This document shows, piece by piece, positions 43,651-53,088 of a stretch of DNA of 64,000 nucleotides (position 1 is the stretch's first letter; the number at the start of each line of letters is the position of its first letter). The stretch covers positions 97,333 through 161,332 of the forward strand of contig VRUK01000001.1 in the NCBI GenBank assembly GCA_019456195.1, read 5' to 3'. The position numbers and the translations under genes were made by a program. The notes under the pieces were generated by a model, which saw only the letters and a list, made by a program, of their open reading frames with translations, did not search any database and was not told where the DNA came from. The stretch comes from Planctomycetota bacterium. Lineage in GTDB: Bacteria; Planctomycetota; Phycisphaerae; Sedimentisphaerales; Anaerobacaceae.

Positions 43651-46152
43651 CTACTTTGATTTTGCAACGGCAGGTTCACTTTCCTTTGGCTCTTTTACCT
43701 CAATGCCTTCGAATTTCAAATGCTCTTCGTCCAATACGTCAATCTTTATAAGGTTTTTACCCTTGAATTTGCCACCTAATACAGATTCCGAAATCGGGTC
43801 CTCTATATAATGTTCGATAGCTCTTCGCAGCGGTCTTGCTCCGAATTCAGGATTGTAACCTTTGTCGATGAGAAATTCCTTGGCCTGGTCGGTTACTTCC
43901 AGTTTTAAGCCGTGGTCAACAAGTCGCTTAAACACCTTTGCAAGTTCAAATTCAACAATAACTTGCAGATTTTCTCTTGATAACGCTTTAAAGACTATAG
44001 TGTCATCAAGGCGGTTTAAGAACTCCGGCCGGAAGTGATGCTCTACCTCTTTCTGAAGGACATCTTTCATCTTCTCATAATTCGCTTCGGGGCTCTTTTT
44101 GCCGAAACCAAATCCGGATTGGTTTTTAATCAGGTCGGCGCCGATGTTGCTGGTCATAATAAGAATGACATTCTTAAAATCGATTCTTCGTCCGAAGCTG
44201 TCCGTCAGCCTGCCTTCGTCCATAATCTGCAAGAGCATATTGTAAACGTCCGGATGCGCCTTTTCTATCTCATCGAGAAGCAGAACACAATAAGGCCTGC
44301 GTCTGATCCTTTCTGTCAATTGTCCGCCTTCTTCGTAGCCGACATACCCGGGAGGAGCGCCTACCAGTCGGCTCACGTTGTGCTTTTCCATAAATTCACT
44401 CATATCCAGCCGGATGAGAGAATTCCTGTCACTGAATAAAATCTCTGCAAGAGCCTGTGCCAGAAGTGTTTTACCTACCCCGCTGGGCCCGAGGAGTATA
44501 AAGCAGCCCATCGGACGATTCGGGTCCTTCAGACCGCTCCTGCTGCGTCTTACTGCTTTGGCTAAAGCGGTAATTGCCTCATCTTGTGAAACAACCGTTT
44601 TATGCAGTTCAGCTTCAAGCTCCAGAAGTCTCTGGGTTTCCTTTTTCTCCAGTTTCGTTAATGGCACACCAGTCATGTTGCTGACAACCTCTGCGATCGT
44701 CTCTGTATCAACTATGCCGGTTACTTCTTTGTTTTCATCGTACCATTTTTTATGCAGTTGCGTCTTATCATCCAGGAGTTGCTGTGCCTCATCCCTCAAA
44801 GACGCTGCTCGCTCATAGTCAGCGTCTCGAACTGCTTCGTCTTTTTCTTTTTGTAGTTTTTCTATTTTTTCTTCTATCTGTGTCAAATCAAGTGGCGGAG
44901 TCATATTCTTGAGTCGAATCCGCGCACCGGATTCATCGATAACATCAATCGCCTTGTCCGGCAGGCATCTGCCGGTGATATACCTGGTCGATAGCTCTAC
45001 CGCCTGAAAAAGAGCCTCATCGGTAAAGTGAACCCTGTGATGTTTCTCATAGCGGTCCTGAAGTCCTCTGAGAATATCTACGGTCTCGTCTTTTGAAGGT
45101 GGCTCGACAATTATCGTCTGAAAACGTCTCTCAAGGGCGCCGTCTTTTTCGATATGCTTTCTGTACTCATCCAGAGTAGTAGCACCGATACATTGAACTT
45201 CTCCCCTGGCAAGAGCAGGCTTTAACACATTCGATGCATCGATGGCACCTTCAGCTCCGCCGGCCCCTACAAGTGTATGAAGCTCATCAACAAACAAAAT
45301 AACGTTCTTGGCCCTTTTCACTTCGTTAATGACTGCCTTTATTCGCTCTTCGAATTGTCCTCGATATTTCGTTCCGGCTACCATCATCGCCAAATCAAGC
45401 ACCACCATCCGCTTGCCTTTCAGGATTTCAGGTACCTGCTTATTGATTATTTGCTGGCTAAGTCCCTCGACTATTGCTGTTTTGCCAACGCCTGCTTCAC
45501 CTAACAGAACAGGGTTGTTTTTCGTGCGTCGGCAAAGTATCTGTATCAATCGCTCAATCTCTTTTTGTCTGCCGATTACAGGGTCAAGTTCGTCATCGAT
45601 TGCTAATTGCGTAAGGTCTCTGCCAAAGCTGTCCAGCGCCGGGGTTTTACTTTTTGGCTTTCGGCCTGCCGTCGGGCTCATCTTCATCCCAAGGGCCGCC
45701 GGACCGTCATCAACTCCGGCACCTAATAAATTCAAAACCTCCTGACGTACATCCTCAAGCTTCAAGCCAAGATTCATAAGGACCTGAGCCGCTATACCTT
45801 CGCTTTCTCTGAGCAGACCCAACAGGATATGTTCGGTCCCTACATAATTGTGGTTAAGCGAACGGGCCTCTTCGATTGCGTACTCAATGACCTTTTTGGC
45901 CCGTGGCGTCTGCGGAAGCTTGCCCATAGTAACCATATCAGGGCCGCTCTTGACCAGTTTCTCAACCTCAAGACGAAGCTTTTTTATATCCACGTCGAGA
46001 TTCTTCAGTACCGTTGCGCCTACTCCGCTGCCTTCTTTAACCAGCCCGAGAAGGATATGTTCGGTACCTATATATTCATGGTTAAATCGCTGTGCCTCTT
46101 GGTTGGCCAGCGCCATAACTTTGCGTGCACGATCTGTAAAGCGCTCAAACAT
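43651..46152 (-). CDS. clpC: ATP-dependent Clp protease ATP-binding subunit ClpC
   Basis: The 833-residue AAA+ unfoldase has the double Clp-N repeat at the start (FNHEYIGTEHILLGL and LNHNYVGTEHILLGL), AAA-1 with Walker A GEAGVGKTA and Walker B VILFVDELH, a UVR motif in the coiled-coil M domain (ADYERAASLRDEA), and AAA-2 with GPSGVGKTLLAQAL. The short M domain with UVR marks ClpC rather than ClpB or ClpA. It feeds substrates into ClpP. No mcsAB or ctsR gene and no CtsR or CIRCE site is visible nearby, so heat control cannot be read here. Confidence 0.95.
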   Translation of the reverse strand: MFERFTDRARKVMALANQEAQRFNHEYIGTEHILLGLVKEGSGVGATVLKNLDVDIKKLRLEVEKLVKSGPDMVTMGKLPQTPRAKKVIEYAIEEARSLNHNYVGTEHILLGLLRESEGIAAQVLMNLGLKLEDVRQEVLNLLGAGVDDGPAALGMKMSPTAGRKPKSKTPALDSFGRDLTQLAIDDELDPVIGRQKEIERLIQILCRRTKNNPVLLGEAGVGKTAIVEGLSQQIINKQVPEILKGKRMVVLDLAMMVAGTKYRGQFEERIKAVINEVKRAKNVILFVDELHTLVGAGGAEGAIDASNVLKPALARGEVQCIGATTLDEYRKHIEKDGALERRFQTIIVEPPSKDETVDILRGLQDRYEKHHRVHFTDEALFQAVELSTRYITGRCLPDKAIDVIDESGARIRLKNMTPPLDLTQIEEKIEKLQKEKDEAVRDADYERAASLRDEAQQLLDDKTQLHKKWYDENKEVTGIVDTETIAEVVSNMTGVPLTKLEKKETQRLLELEAELHKTVVSQDEAITALAKAVRRSRSGLKDPNRPMGCFILLGPSGVGKTLLAQALAEILFSDRNSLIRLDMSEFMEKHNVSRLVGAPPGYVGYEEGGQLTERIRRRPYCVLLLDEIEKAHPDVYNMLLQIMDEGRLTDSFGRRIDFKNVILIMTSNIGADLIKNQSGFGFGKKSPEANYEKMKDVLQKEVEHHFRPEFLNRLDDTIVFKALSRENLQVIVEFELAKVFKRLVDHGLKLEVTDQAKEFLIDKGYNPEFGARPLRRAIEHYIEDPISESVLGGKFKGKNLIKIDVLDEEHLKFEGIEVKEPKESEPAVAKSK

Positions 46153-46716
46153 TTATCTACCTCGAAATATACTTTCAAAAAGAGCTAAACCACTCCTTCG
46201 TTATTTGTGCCTGAGAGAGCCGTGAATTACGAGCATCAGGCAACAAACTTCATTATATCACACTACGCTCATCTGTCAAATACGCAAAAAACTAACCTGA
46301 TTATCCCTTAATTGGGCAGTGAGTGTTCATTACTTATATATGCCCCAAATCGAGCTGATGTTCGTTTTCGGACTAACAATTTTCTTCCCTTTCAGTTTCA
46401 TTTTTATCGACAAAAACAAACAACAACTTTTCAGTTACCTGTCTGGTTATCGACTTTTTCTTTTGTTCGCAAGTATGGATTCTTTATTTTTATCGAATAA
46501 AGCGTTCTTTGCTTTTAGGTCGTATATTTTGCAGAAGGGTTATACTCTGACAGAAAACAGCTATGACAATCGTATTCCGATAACATCCAAAAATGAAGGT
46601 TTATCATTGAATCTGTGATTTTTTATCTTTGTGAAATTGAGTGTCCCCTGAGAAATTGTCTGAAGGAAAATTTCGAACTGAGACTTTATTGTCGATTTGG
46701 CTTGTTTAGCTGCAAC
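46153..46716. other. intergenic region upstream of clpC
   Basis: This 560-base stretch should hold the clpC promoter near its left end. A 99-codon frame at 46319-46618 is AT-driven, lacks a ribosome site, and is not called. I see no repeat or RNA motif. Confidence 0.5.
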
Positions 46717-47814
46717 TCAGCAGATGCCGCTTTCGCTTGGGATTAGGCCGGCTACCCCGGCCGGCTCATAGGCAGTAAGCAATGCTTGCATCATGTCGAT
46801 TACGGTAATTATTCCCCGAAGCTTTTTTTGCTCATCAATTACGGGAAGGCAGCTTATATTCTTCTTATACAGTATCTCCGCGGCTTCGCAGACACTGCAT
46901 TTGGGTAAAACATGTACCACATCTCGTACCATAACATTCTCGAGGGGTATTAGGACATTTGTGCTCCATGAATCGGCTGCAAACAGATGCTCTCGAAATT
47001 TCTTTGGTGCTGCCGGAGGTCGCCTGCCGGCATAGGGAAGATTCTGTAGAATGTCCCTGTCAGAGACCAGGCCCAACAATTTCCCCTGTTCATCCGCAAT
47101 AACGATGTGCCTGATTTCTTTGGCCTGCAAGACATCGATTGCCTGGGCTAAGTTGTCCTGAGGGTCAAGACAAATCACTGGTTCGTTCATGATATCCTGA
47201 ACGGCTCGAAAAGCCCAGGATGACAAAATATCGGTCTTGCCTGAGTTTTCAGAAGCCGTATTAGTAGCTGTTGCGTTTCTTTCCGATTTCGGACATAGCT
47301 GGCTTATCGTTTTACCGAGCACCGAGAAAAGCTTCATCAGATCGCTGGTCGTAATTAACCCCGCCAAATCATCACCATCGAGAACGGGCACCATATCAAT
47401 ATGGTTACAGGTCAGAGTTGTAATAACCTCATTTATCGGTGTCTGCGCCGAGACAGACTTGGGATTTCTGGCGACTATATTTACCAGCAACTGCTTCAGT
47501 GCTCTTGGGTCTATCTGTTGCTCATTGGGCTCTTTGGCATCGGGTATGCTCAGTCGAAGCACATCTCTTTGTGAAACGACACCAATAAAGCACGCCTTTT
47601 TTTCTCCTTCGTATGGAAGGTCCACTACAGGAACATGACGGACTTTACGATTTTTCATAAACTGTAGGCATTGATTGACAGTATGGTCGAGGGTAAGTGT
47701 CTTAATGTTGGTATTCATAATGTCCTGGGCGACACGCATAGGCTTAGGACAGATATCTTTCTCGATGCAAATCTGTTCAACCAGGTCAATGAGTTTGAAT
47801 TGTTCGTTTTCCAT
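46717..47814 (-). CDS. protein with four CBS domains
   Basis: The 365-residue protein is built of two Bateman modules. The four CBS units begin near residues 27 (AQDIMNTNIKTL), 110 (IVARNPKSVSA), 210 (VQDIMNEPVICL) and 295 (LENVMVRDVVHVL); each ends with a GVVSQRDVL or GLVSDRDIL type strand. CBS modules bind adenosine nucleotides and usually sense energy or ionic state. No effector domain is attached, so it may regulate a partner protein. It stands alone; the upstream region contains an unexplained structured element. Confidence 0.88.
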   Translation of the reverse strand: MENEQFKLIDLVEQICIEKDICPKPMRVAQDIMNTNIKTLTLDHTVNQCLQFMKNRKVRHVPVVDLPYEGEKKACFIGVVSQRDVLRLSIPDAKEPNEQQIDPRALKQLLVNIVARNPKSVSAQTPINEVITTLTCNHIDMVPVLDGDDLAGLITTSDLMKLFSVLGKTISQLCPKSERNATATNTASENSGKTDILSSWAFRAVQDIMNEPVICLDPQDNLAQAIDVLQAKEIRHIVIADEQGKLLGLVSDRDILQNLPYAGRRPPAAPKKFREHLFAADSWSTNVLIPLENVMVRDVVHVLPKCSVCEAAEILYKKNISCLPVIDEQKKLRGIITVIDMMQALLTAYEPAGVAGLIPSESGIC

Positions 47815-48312
47815 ACCGTTTCATTTTCTCCTGTCGATTGTGGCATAGTCGCTTGAGACCTATTGCCACTTCTGGGACTTATCGGGCTTTTTATCGGCAA
47901 GGATGTTAACCGACTTTAATACATATTTATAGAATTATGCTGTGAATGCTGAGAGGAAATATCTCGCCGATTTTTATTCGTCCCTGTGATCTCAGAGACA
48001 GCAGGGCAAGTTATTATGGGATGGTATTATTTAGAAGCGGTTTCAAAACTGCTTTCGTAGCGAGAACGGGCGAAAAGTCGCCAAGCCAGGGCGGCGGGTC
48101 AAAAAAGCTCGCCAGGCGTGGTTTGCTACACGTTGAAAACATTTTGGCCCGGCAACACATGCATCGGATTTTGCAGCCGGACGCAATAGAGTAGATTAAT
48201 GGGGTAGGCTCTAAGTGTCCATTTGCCCGATATCTCTCAAGACAGAATCTACCCCGTCTGTTACGATTGCTGATATGAGTTTTTTTACCTTCTGTATTTT
48301 ACGCTTTTCGCC
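47815..48312. other. intergenic region with nested inverted repeats
   Basis: No gene is supported. A folded element spans about 48041-48138: outer arms TTTCAA/TTGAAA, inner arms GTAGC/GCTAC, and the hairpin GGCGA-AAAG-TCGCC at 48069-48082. A second pair, GGGGTAG (48201-48207) and CTACCCC (48249-48255), encloses 41 bases. Both could be structured RNA or dispersed palindromes. Confidence 0.5.
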
Positions 48313-48573
48313 TTATTGATTGTTGTCCTCAAGCAATTTTCTGAGGTATGTGTTTTCTCGGCGAGTCGCTTCAAGGTCGAAGACCTGGTATTTGATACAT
48401 ACGCGCAGGTAATCAAGAGATTCCTGCAAACTATTAATGCTCTTTTCAAGCTTCTTACGATTTGCCTGTGCCTGTTTGGCAAGCTTCGCAAGCTTTGTAT
48501 GTTGGGGATTAGCTGATTCTCCAAATTCCTTGACTAATTCATTAAGTTTGTCTTCCAGGTTTGATTCGTCCAT
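48313..48573 (-). CDS. small coiled-coil protein
   Basis: The 86-residue protein is predicted by eye to be one long coiled coil, rich in Leu, Lys, Glu and Gln with heptad-like spacing (KLAKLAKQAQANRKKLEKSI). The C-terminal part has ATRRENTYLRKLLEDN. The ATG at 48573 has GGAG at about 9 bases; a GTG one codon earlier is also possible. The opening (DESNLEDKLNELVKEFGE) is acidic. Short proteins of this kind are common in planctomycetes; no function is known. Confidence 0.7.
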   Translation of the reverse strand: MDESNLEDKLNELVKEFGESANPQHTKLAKLAKQAQANRKKLEKSINSLQESLDYLRVCIKYQVFDLEATRRENTYLRKLLEDNNQ

Positions 48574-49099
48574 CACACTGCTCTCCTCAAAAAAACTTCG
48601 TTTCTACACCCTGTGATAGGGAACCCCCATAGCCCCCTCTTATTAATAAATATAGCAAAGCTTATGCCCAGACGAATTAAAAGCGATTTTAGCCTGATTT
48701 TGAAGCTTACCCTTAAAAACAGCCCCCAAAGCGTACCCTCTGTGTCACCCTTAAGTTTTGTTCCTCCTTTCCTAAAAACAGCCGTTATAGGGATTAGAAC
48801 CCCATGTTGCAAAAAGGCAACGCCTTGAGTTTAGGCATATTTTCTCGTTGCGGATAAAGGCTTTATTCTTAAATAGTTAGGAAATGTTGACAATTATAAA
48901 CATCGATGTTGATTTCTTGTACAAAAAGGGCTTCTTAGCATCATAAAGCAGCTTTTTATTACTCTATAACAGGATTGTGTGGTCCTATAAAAGTCAGAAG
49001 AGACCTTAAACGATGAAATGTTGGAAATCCATCTCACAGCAATTCTCCAAGCCTCCGATCCGGCTGCCCGGAAATCAGATAAATCATTTGATCTGCTTC
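48574..49099. other. intergenic region without a supported gene
   Basis: Frames on both strands (48573-48812, 48613-48828) are driven by C- or A-rich runs and lack family traits. A small hairpin TTGC-AAAAAG-GCAA lies near 48805-48820. Nothing else is seen. Confidence 0.5.
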
Positions 49100-50692
49100 T
49101 TAAGCACTGATTATAAGGTCGAGTTTTCCCCGTTCAGGGGCCGGCAATTGCCCCCGGCACCGCACACAATCAACCTGAGCCAATCCCCGGCGCTTTCCGC
49201 AGGCGGGACATTTGATGACCGCAGTGTGGTTCAAAGCCAGATACGTCAATAAACCGGCGATATTGAATAACCCTGCAAAAACCAGCCAAAAGATAAATTT
49301 GGCCCACGAGGTTCGTCGCGGCCAGCCGTGCCAAAACACATAAACCATCATAAGGGCACTGAAAATCCGGTTTATAACGCCGCTGTACGGCCTAATTTCC
49401 AGTATCATCTGTAATAAACCGTAGAAAAAATCACCCCTGTTCTCATAAGCATAAACGCTTGTCAGAATTTTTCTGCCTAACAAACGCATAATTACATCAT
49501 ACAACGGTGGAGAAAACTGACTTAAATAACGTTTAACCGCCGGCCTGGGATCTCTGCCTGTAGCCATAGACCCGGATAGAGGTGGGGCGGTCCAGTCGTA
49601 ACGATTGAGCAAATCAAGATTACCCTGGTTATCTGCCTTGTAAAGCTCAGTCCATAAATTCCGCGGCTTTCCCCTGCGTTCCTCTAACCATTTATTATAA
49701 AGCTTAATATCTTTAGGCATAAATGAATCGCTCCCAAAAGAACGCACATAGGTGTCCTGCTTTGTGGCTGTAAACGATGGGTGAGGAACGCTAAGATTAA
49801 GTTGCTGTTTGGATTCTCGGAATATCAGGTGGTTTTTACCATCTTCCGTTTGGCAATGAATCAAAGGTCGGTACTTGTTATGGTCTATATACTCCTTCTC
49901 GCCCGGTTTTAAATCTCTCCATGCATGCAGGCTTATTTTTTCAATATCTGTATCAGTACTTTCAAATATCGTTTCTATGTTTTGTTTTTCAAAATTGATT
50001 TGATAGATACGTCTTTGTGTTTGCCACAGCAATATTGGGCTGAAAGAATCCTTCGGACACCAGGCGGTAAAGAGTCTGAATTCATCGAAAGGTTTTACTT
50101 TTGATTTTGAATCTGCAAATCCTGTTGAACCGCCGTAACCGATTTTATCACCGCTGGCGTTGTAACCTGTAAAATACTTTGCGCCCGGATGATAACGCCA
50201 AATCTGCTTGGTCTTATTATCCGATTGAACCGGTACCCTGACGTTCCGTGAAAAATGTATTGTAATCATTCGTGTGTCCTTCATCTGCTCCTCGGTAAAG
50301 CCATTCCTATACCGGCGAAATTGCTTGGCCCATGAAAGATATTCATAAGGCCTTTTATCGCTTGGACCTTCCCATAGCAGATTGTCATTGGCGTCATATA
50401 TCTGTTCTTGGTTAATCCGGCCGGATATATGTTCCAATCTGGAAATTAGGTGAATAGTACCATCGGGTAAAAACTCTTTTGTTGATCTTGTTATTCTTTC
50501 TTTTCGTTTTTCCTCCTGACTAAGTTCTGCTTCCGGTTTTTCTCCGGCTCTGGGACGATTTGTGTGGGTATATGTCCATACTATTCCAATACAAATACCC
50601 TGCAATATCGAAACTGCAATAAGAATTATAAAAGCTGCCATAAAGACTTTGGCTGGCTTGGCGATGTATTGAAATTTGTTTTGTAGTTTCAT
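49100..50692 (-). CDS. large membrane protein of the GntR-ABC operon, with C-terminal zinc ribbon
   Basis: The 530-residue protein has one N-terminal membrane segment (about residues 15-40), a large extracytoplasmic part of about 380 residues, and three to four membrane segments near the end (ALMMVYVFWHGWP, FIFWLVFAGLFNIAGLL). After these comes a short ribbon with two cysteine pairs (CPAC and CVRC) that would lie in the cytoplasm. It is the last gene of the gntR-ABC unit, 15 bases after the permease gene. I do not recognise the soluble domain. It could sense or handle the substrate exported by the ABC system. Confidence 0.65.
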   Translation of the reverse strand: MKLQNKFQYIAKPAKVFMAAFIILIAVSILQGICIGIVWTYTHTNRPRAGEKPEAELSQEEKRKERITRSTKEFLPDGTIHLISRLEHISGRINQEQIYDANDNLLWEGPSDKRPYEYLSWAKQFRRYRNGFTEEQMKDTRMITIHFSRNVRVPVQSDNKTKQIWRYHPGAKYFTGYNASGDKIGYGGSTGFADSKSKVKPFDEFRLFTAWCPKDSFSPILLWQTQRRIYQINFEKQNIETIFESTDTDIEKISLHAWRDLKPGEKEYIDHNKYRPLIHCQTEDGKNHLIFRESKQQLNLSVPHPSFTATKQDTYVRSFGSDSFMPKDIKLYNKWLEERRGKPRNLWTELYKADNQGNLDLLNRYDWTAPPLSGSMATGRDPRPAVKRYLSQFSPPLYDVIMRLLGRKILTSVYAYENRGDFFYGLLQMILEIRPYSGVINRIFSALMMVYVFWHGWPRRTSWAKFIFWLVFAGLFNIAGLLTYLALNHTAVIKCPACGKRRGLAQVDCVRCRGQLPAPERGKLDLIISA

Positions 50693-50707
50693 ATTTCTAC
50701 TCCCCGA

Positions 50708-51403
50708 TTAAAATTCCCTTCTCAGGAATGTGTCAAAAATCCGTGAAAGCAGGATAGCGGCACTGACAGCTATCACCGTAAAAGCCCACACAAGTGAACT
50801 TTGCGAAAATGTCGTAATCATAATAAAGCCTGCAAATAAAAGGCCGAATATCTTTGTGGTGTACCATTTAGCTTGGCTCAGACTCGAAAGTGCAGTTCCC
50901 AGATAGGTGATAAATCCCAGCATTATGAAAATCCAGCCCTCGATGAAGACTCTGGGTGTTTGCGGTATTGGAAAGATCTCCGGTCGGCAGGCATACCTGT
51001 AAAGACCGATCCAGACAGGCCCTAAGGAAATAATAAAAGCTATCATTGTAGCAGTCAGCTTTGCCGCAAGTATGGTGTTTCTGCTGATCGAGCGATGGAG
51101 TAAGAACAGCCATGTCCTCGTAAAATTAGGTATCCAGAAATGCCGAACACCGAGGACCAAACCAAGCCCGATAGATAAGAGCAGCAGCAGCGTACCCGTT
51201 CCCCCAAGTATTGAACGATAAGTAAACAGAGAAGACCCAACGAATGTGCCGGGCGATAGGTTTGAGTAATGCCAACTGGGATTACGGTATCGGACTTCTT
51301 CCCGTAGACAAAAAACGCCGAGAGCCAGAAACACAATCGCGGCTAAAAGCATCCACGGCAGACATTCACGAAGTTCTTTTTTCAGCAATGCAGAGAATCT
51401 CAT
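50708..51403 (-). CDS. ABC transporter permease
   Basis: The 231-residue protein has six membrane segments and the ABC-2-like opening FSALLKKELRECLPWMLLAA. It is encoded one base after the ATPase gene and should form the membrane half of that transporter. In the related Ytr systems the permeases are of this size, and some respond to cell-wall antibiotics. The substrate is unknown. Confidence 0.8.
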   Translation of the reverse strand: MRFSALLKKELRECLPWMLLAAIVFLALGVFCLREEVRYRNPSWHYSNLSPGTFVGSSLFTYRSILGGTGTLLLLLSIGLGLVLGVRHFWIPNFTRTWLFLLHRSISRNTILAAKLTATMIAFIISLGPVWIGLYRYACRPEIFPIPQTPRVFIEGWIFIMLGFITYLGTALSSLSQAKWYTTKIFGLLFAGFIMITTFSQSSLVWAFTVIAVSAAILLSRIFDTFLRREF

Positions 51404-51404
51404 T

Positions 51405-52328
51405 TTATCTTTCCTCCCATTTGAATAATTTCTTCTGATTGGCTGGGGCGGTAAATTCGATGAACTGGTCTTCCAGGTTCATTTTCATGATGTCGTAATT
51501 TTCCGCTCCGGCTGACTTCGCCCATTCAGTGATTTGTTCATCATCAATACCGACTAAAGTCAGCTCGAGCTGTTTTTCTGTACGTTTGCAGTGCAAAAGC
51601 CCTTCGATGTTGACCTCATCGGGAGCAGAATCGGTAAAGGTAAAAATTACTTTCGTAACCGCTTCCTGGAACTGTTCAAGGGAGCAGTATGCCCTTAATA
51701 CACCTTTGTCGATAACAACTATCCTTTCGGAAACCCTTTCAACATCGCCGAGAATATGACTGGAGAAAAGAACAGTTCGCCCTTCACGCATAATAAGCCC
51801 AATCATGCCCTCCAGAAACTGGCGTCTTATCGCTGCATCGAGTCCGAGTGTCGGGTCATCCATTATCAGCAGTTCAGGATTCGGAGCCAGGGCAAGGGCC
51901 AGCGAGACCTGTGCCCGCTGGCCGTTTGAAAGGTGTTTTATCTTTTTCTTTTTCGGCAGATCGAAGTATTCGATCATATCGGCGAAAAACTTGTCATCCC
52001 ACTGCTTTGGAAAAAACGCCCGTTGAAATTTCTCTAATCCGGCGATACTCATCCAGCGAAACAGCCGATGACCCTCCGTTACGTAACCTATGCGCTGACG
52101 AATCGCAGGTGTTAGCTCCGACGAATCACAGCCTAATAATCTTGATGAGCCCGCGGTGGGTTGTAACAAACCTAACATCAGCTTGATGGCGGTTGTTTTT
52201 CCCGCCCCGTTGCGGCCGACAAATCCGCAGATACAGCCACGTGGTATTTCCAGGTCCAAATGGTCAACCGCAAGGCTGCTGCCGTAATATTTCGTTAGGC
52301 CTTCTGTTTCTAATACTATCTCACTCAT
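51405..52328 (-). CDS. ABC transporter ATP-binding protein (YtrB-like)
   Basis: The 307-residue ATPase has Walker A GRNGAGKTTAIKL, a signature HLSNGQRAQVSLAL (LSNGQ in place of LSGGQ), Walker B LLIMDDPTLGLD and a switch His in SSHILGD. The catalytic glutamate after Walker B is Asp here (MDDP instead of DEP), a variation seen in some GntR-linked ABC proteins that may slow hydrolysis. The last 80 residues form a separate regulatory domain. The start overlaps the gntR stop by four bases (ATGA), so the two genes are translationally coupled. Confidence 0.9.
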   Translation of the reverse strand: MSEIVLETEGLTKYYGSSLAVDHLDLEIPRGCICGFVGRNGAGKTTAIKLMLGLLQPTAGSSRLLGCDSSELTPAIRQRIGYVTEGHRLFRWMSIAGLEKFQRAFFPKQWDDKFFADMIEYFDLPKKKKIKHLSNGQRAQVSLALALAPNPELLIMDDPTLGLDAAIRRQFLEGMIGLIMREGRTVLFSSHILGDVERVSERIVVIDKGVLRAYCSLEQFQEAVTKVIFTFTDSAPDEVNIEGLLHCKRTEKQLELTLVGIDDEQITEWAKSAGAENYDIMKMNLEDQFIEFTAPANQKKLFKWEER

Positions 52329-52738
52329 TTCTCTTCTTTCCGCTTATTTGATTTCTTACTGAATTTCGTTAATCTGCTCTCGAACAACCTTATCAAGTCC
52401 TGATCCCCAATGCCTAAGTTCAAACCTCTTGTAATAAGTGTATCCATTCTCTCGGCAAGCATATTTATATCTGCTGCGTCACTTTTGCGAAGTTTCGGAT
52501 CGCTGACAAATGTGCCGGAGCCGGTTTTTGTGGTAACTAACCCGGCCTGCTCTAACTGGCTGTAAGCTCTGGCAACTGTATTGGGATTAATCACCAGTTC
52601 CGATGCGAGTTTTCTCACAGCGGGCAGCTTATCGCCACTTGCCAATTGGCCCCTGGCGATAGCTTCACTTATCTGCTCGGTAACCTGAACATAAATAGGC
52701 TCATCCGAACCGGGCAGTATTTGTATCCACAAAGGCAT
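52325..52738 (-). CDS. GntR family regulator, YtrA type
   Basis: The 137-residue regulator has a short winged-helix domain (about residues 10-80) with the family pattern PIYVQVTEQISEAIARGQL, LPAVRKLASELVINPNTVARAY and a wing GSGTFVSD. The C-terminal part is only about 50 residues and has no ligand domain, which defines the YtrA subgroup. Members repress their own ABC operon. The start is preceded by AGGGGA. A perfect 21-base palindrome lies 67 bases upstream. Confidence 0.9.
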   Translation of the reverse strand: MPLWIQILPGSDEPIYVQVTEQISEAIARGQLASGDKLPAVRKLASELVINPNTVARAYSQLEQAGLVTTKTGSGTFVSDPKLRKSDAADINMLAERMDTLITRGLNLGIGDQDLIRLFESRLTKFSKKSNKRKEEK

Positions 52739-52805
52739 TAGGTTGTTTCCCCTTGTCTAAGCACTTTCTTTTTTTCATATTCTAAAAACTCTCTATTCGT
52801 AAAAT

Positions 52806-52846
52806 TGTATTAATACTATTAATACATTATGTACTATATACGGCAA
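52806..52846 (-). promoter_or_regulatory. palindromic operator and promoter of the GntR-ABC operon
   Basis: At 52806-52826 the arms TGTATTAATA and TATTAATACA are perfect reverse complements around one base. On the minus strand a -35-like TTGCCG (52846-52841) is 16 bases from a -10-like TATTAA (52824-52819), which lies inside the palindrome. A repressor bound there would block the polymerase, which fits autorepression. Confidence 0.65.
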
Positions 52847-53088
52847 CTTAGCAAGCATTGTTTTAAAAAAAATAAAATATTTTCCCCTACTTGCCTGAGA
52901 CTCTAAAAGCTGCTTTTTCAGGCTTTTATTGCGATTTTATGACATCACGAGAAGCTGTGAAAATGTATCGAGTTCTCTGAGATGGGTATTTTATTTCGAT
53001 AAAGTGCTTTTTGAATGAGGGATGGCAATTACACAATTCGAATTATGGAGCTGCCATTTTATGTTTACAAAGTGTGAGAATTTATAGA

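Noticed and set aside
46319..46618. 99-codon frame on the plus strand
   Set aside because: It is a product of AT-rich sequence, rich in Phe and Leu, without a ribosome site.
47946..48194. 82-codon frame on the plus strand
   Set aside because: It runs through the nested inverted repeats, and there is no family trait.
48573..48828. Overlapping frames on both strands after the coiled-coil gene
   Set aside because: Both have biased composition and no ribosome site.
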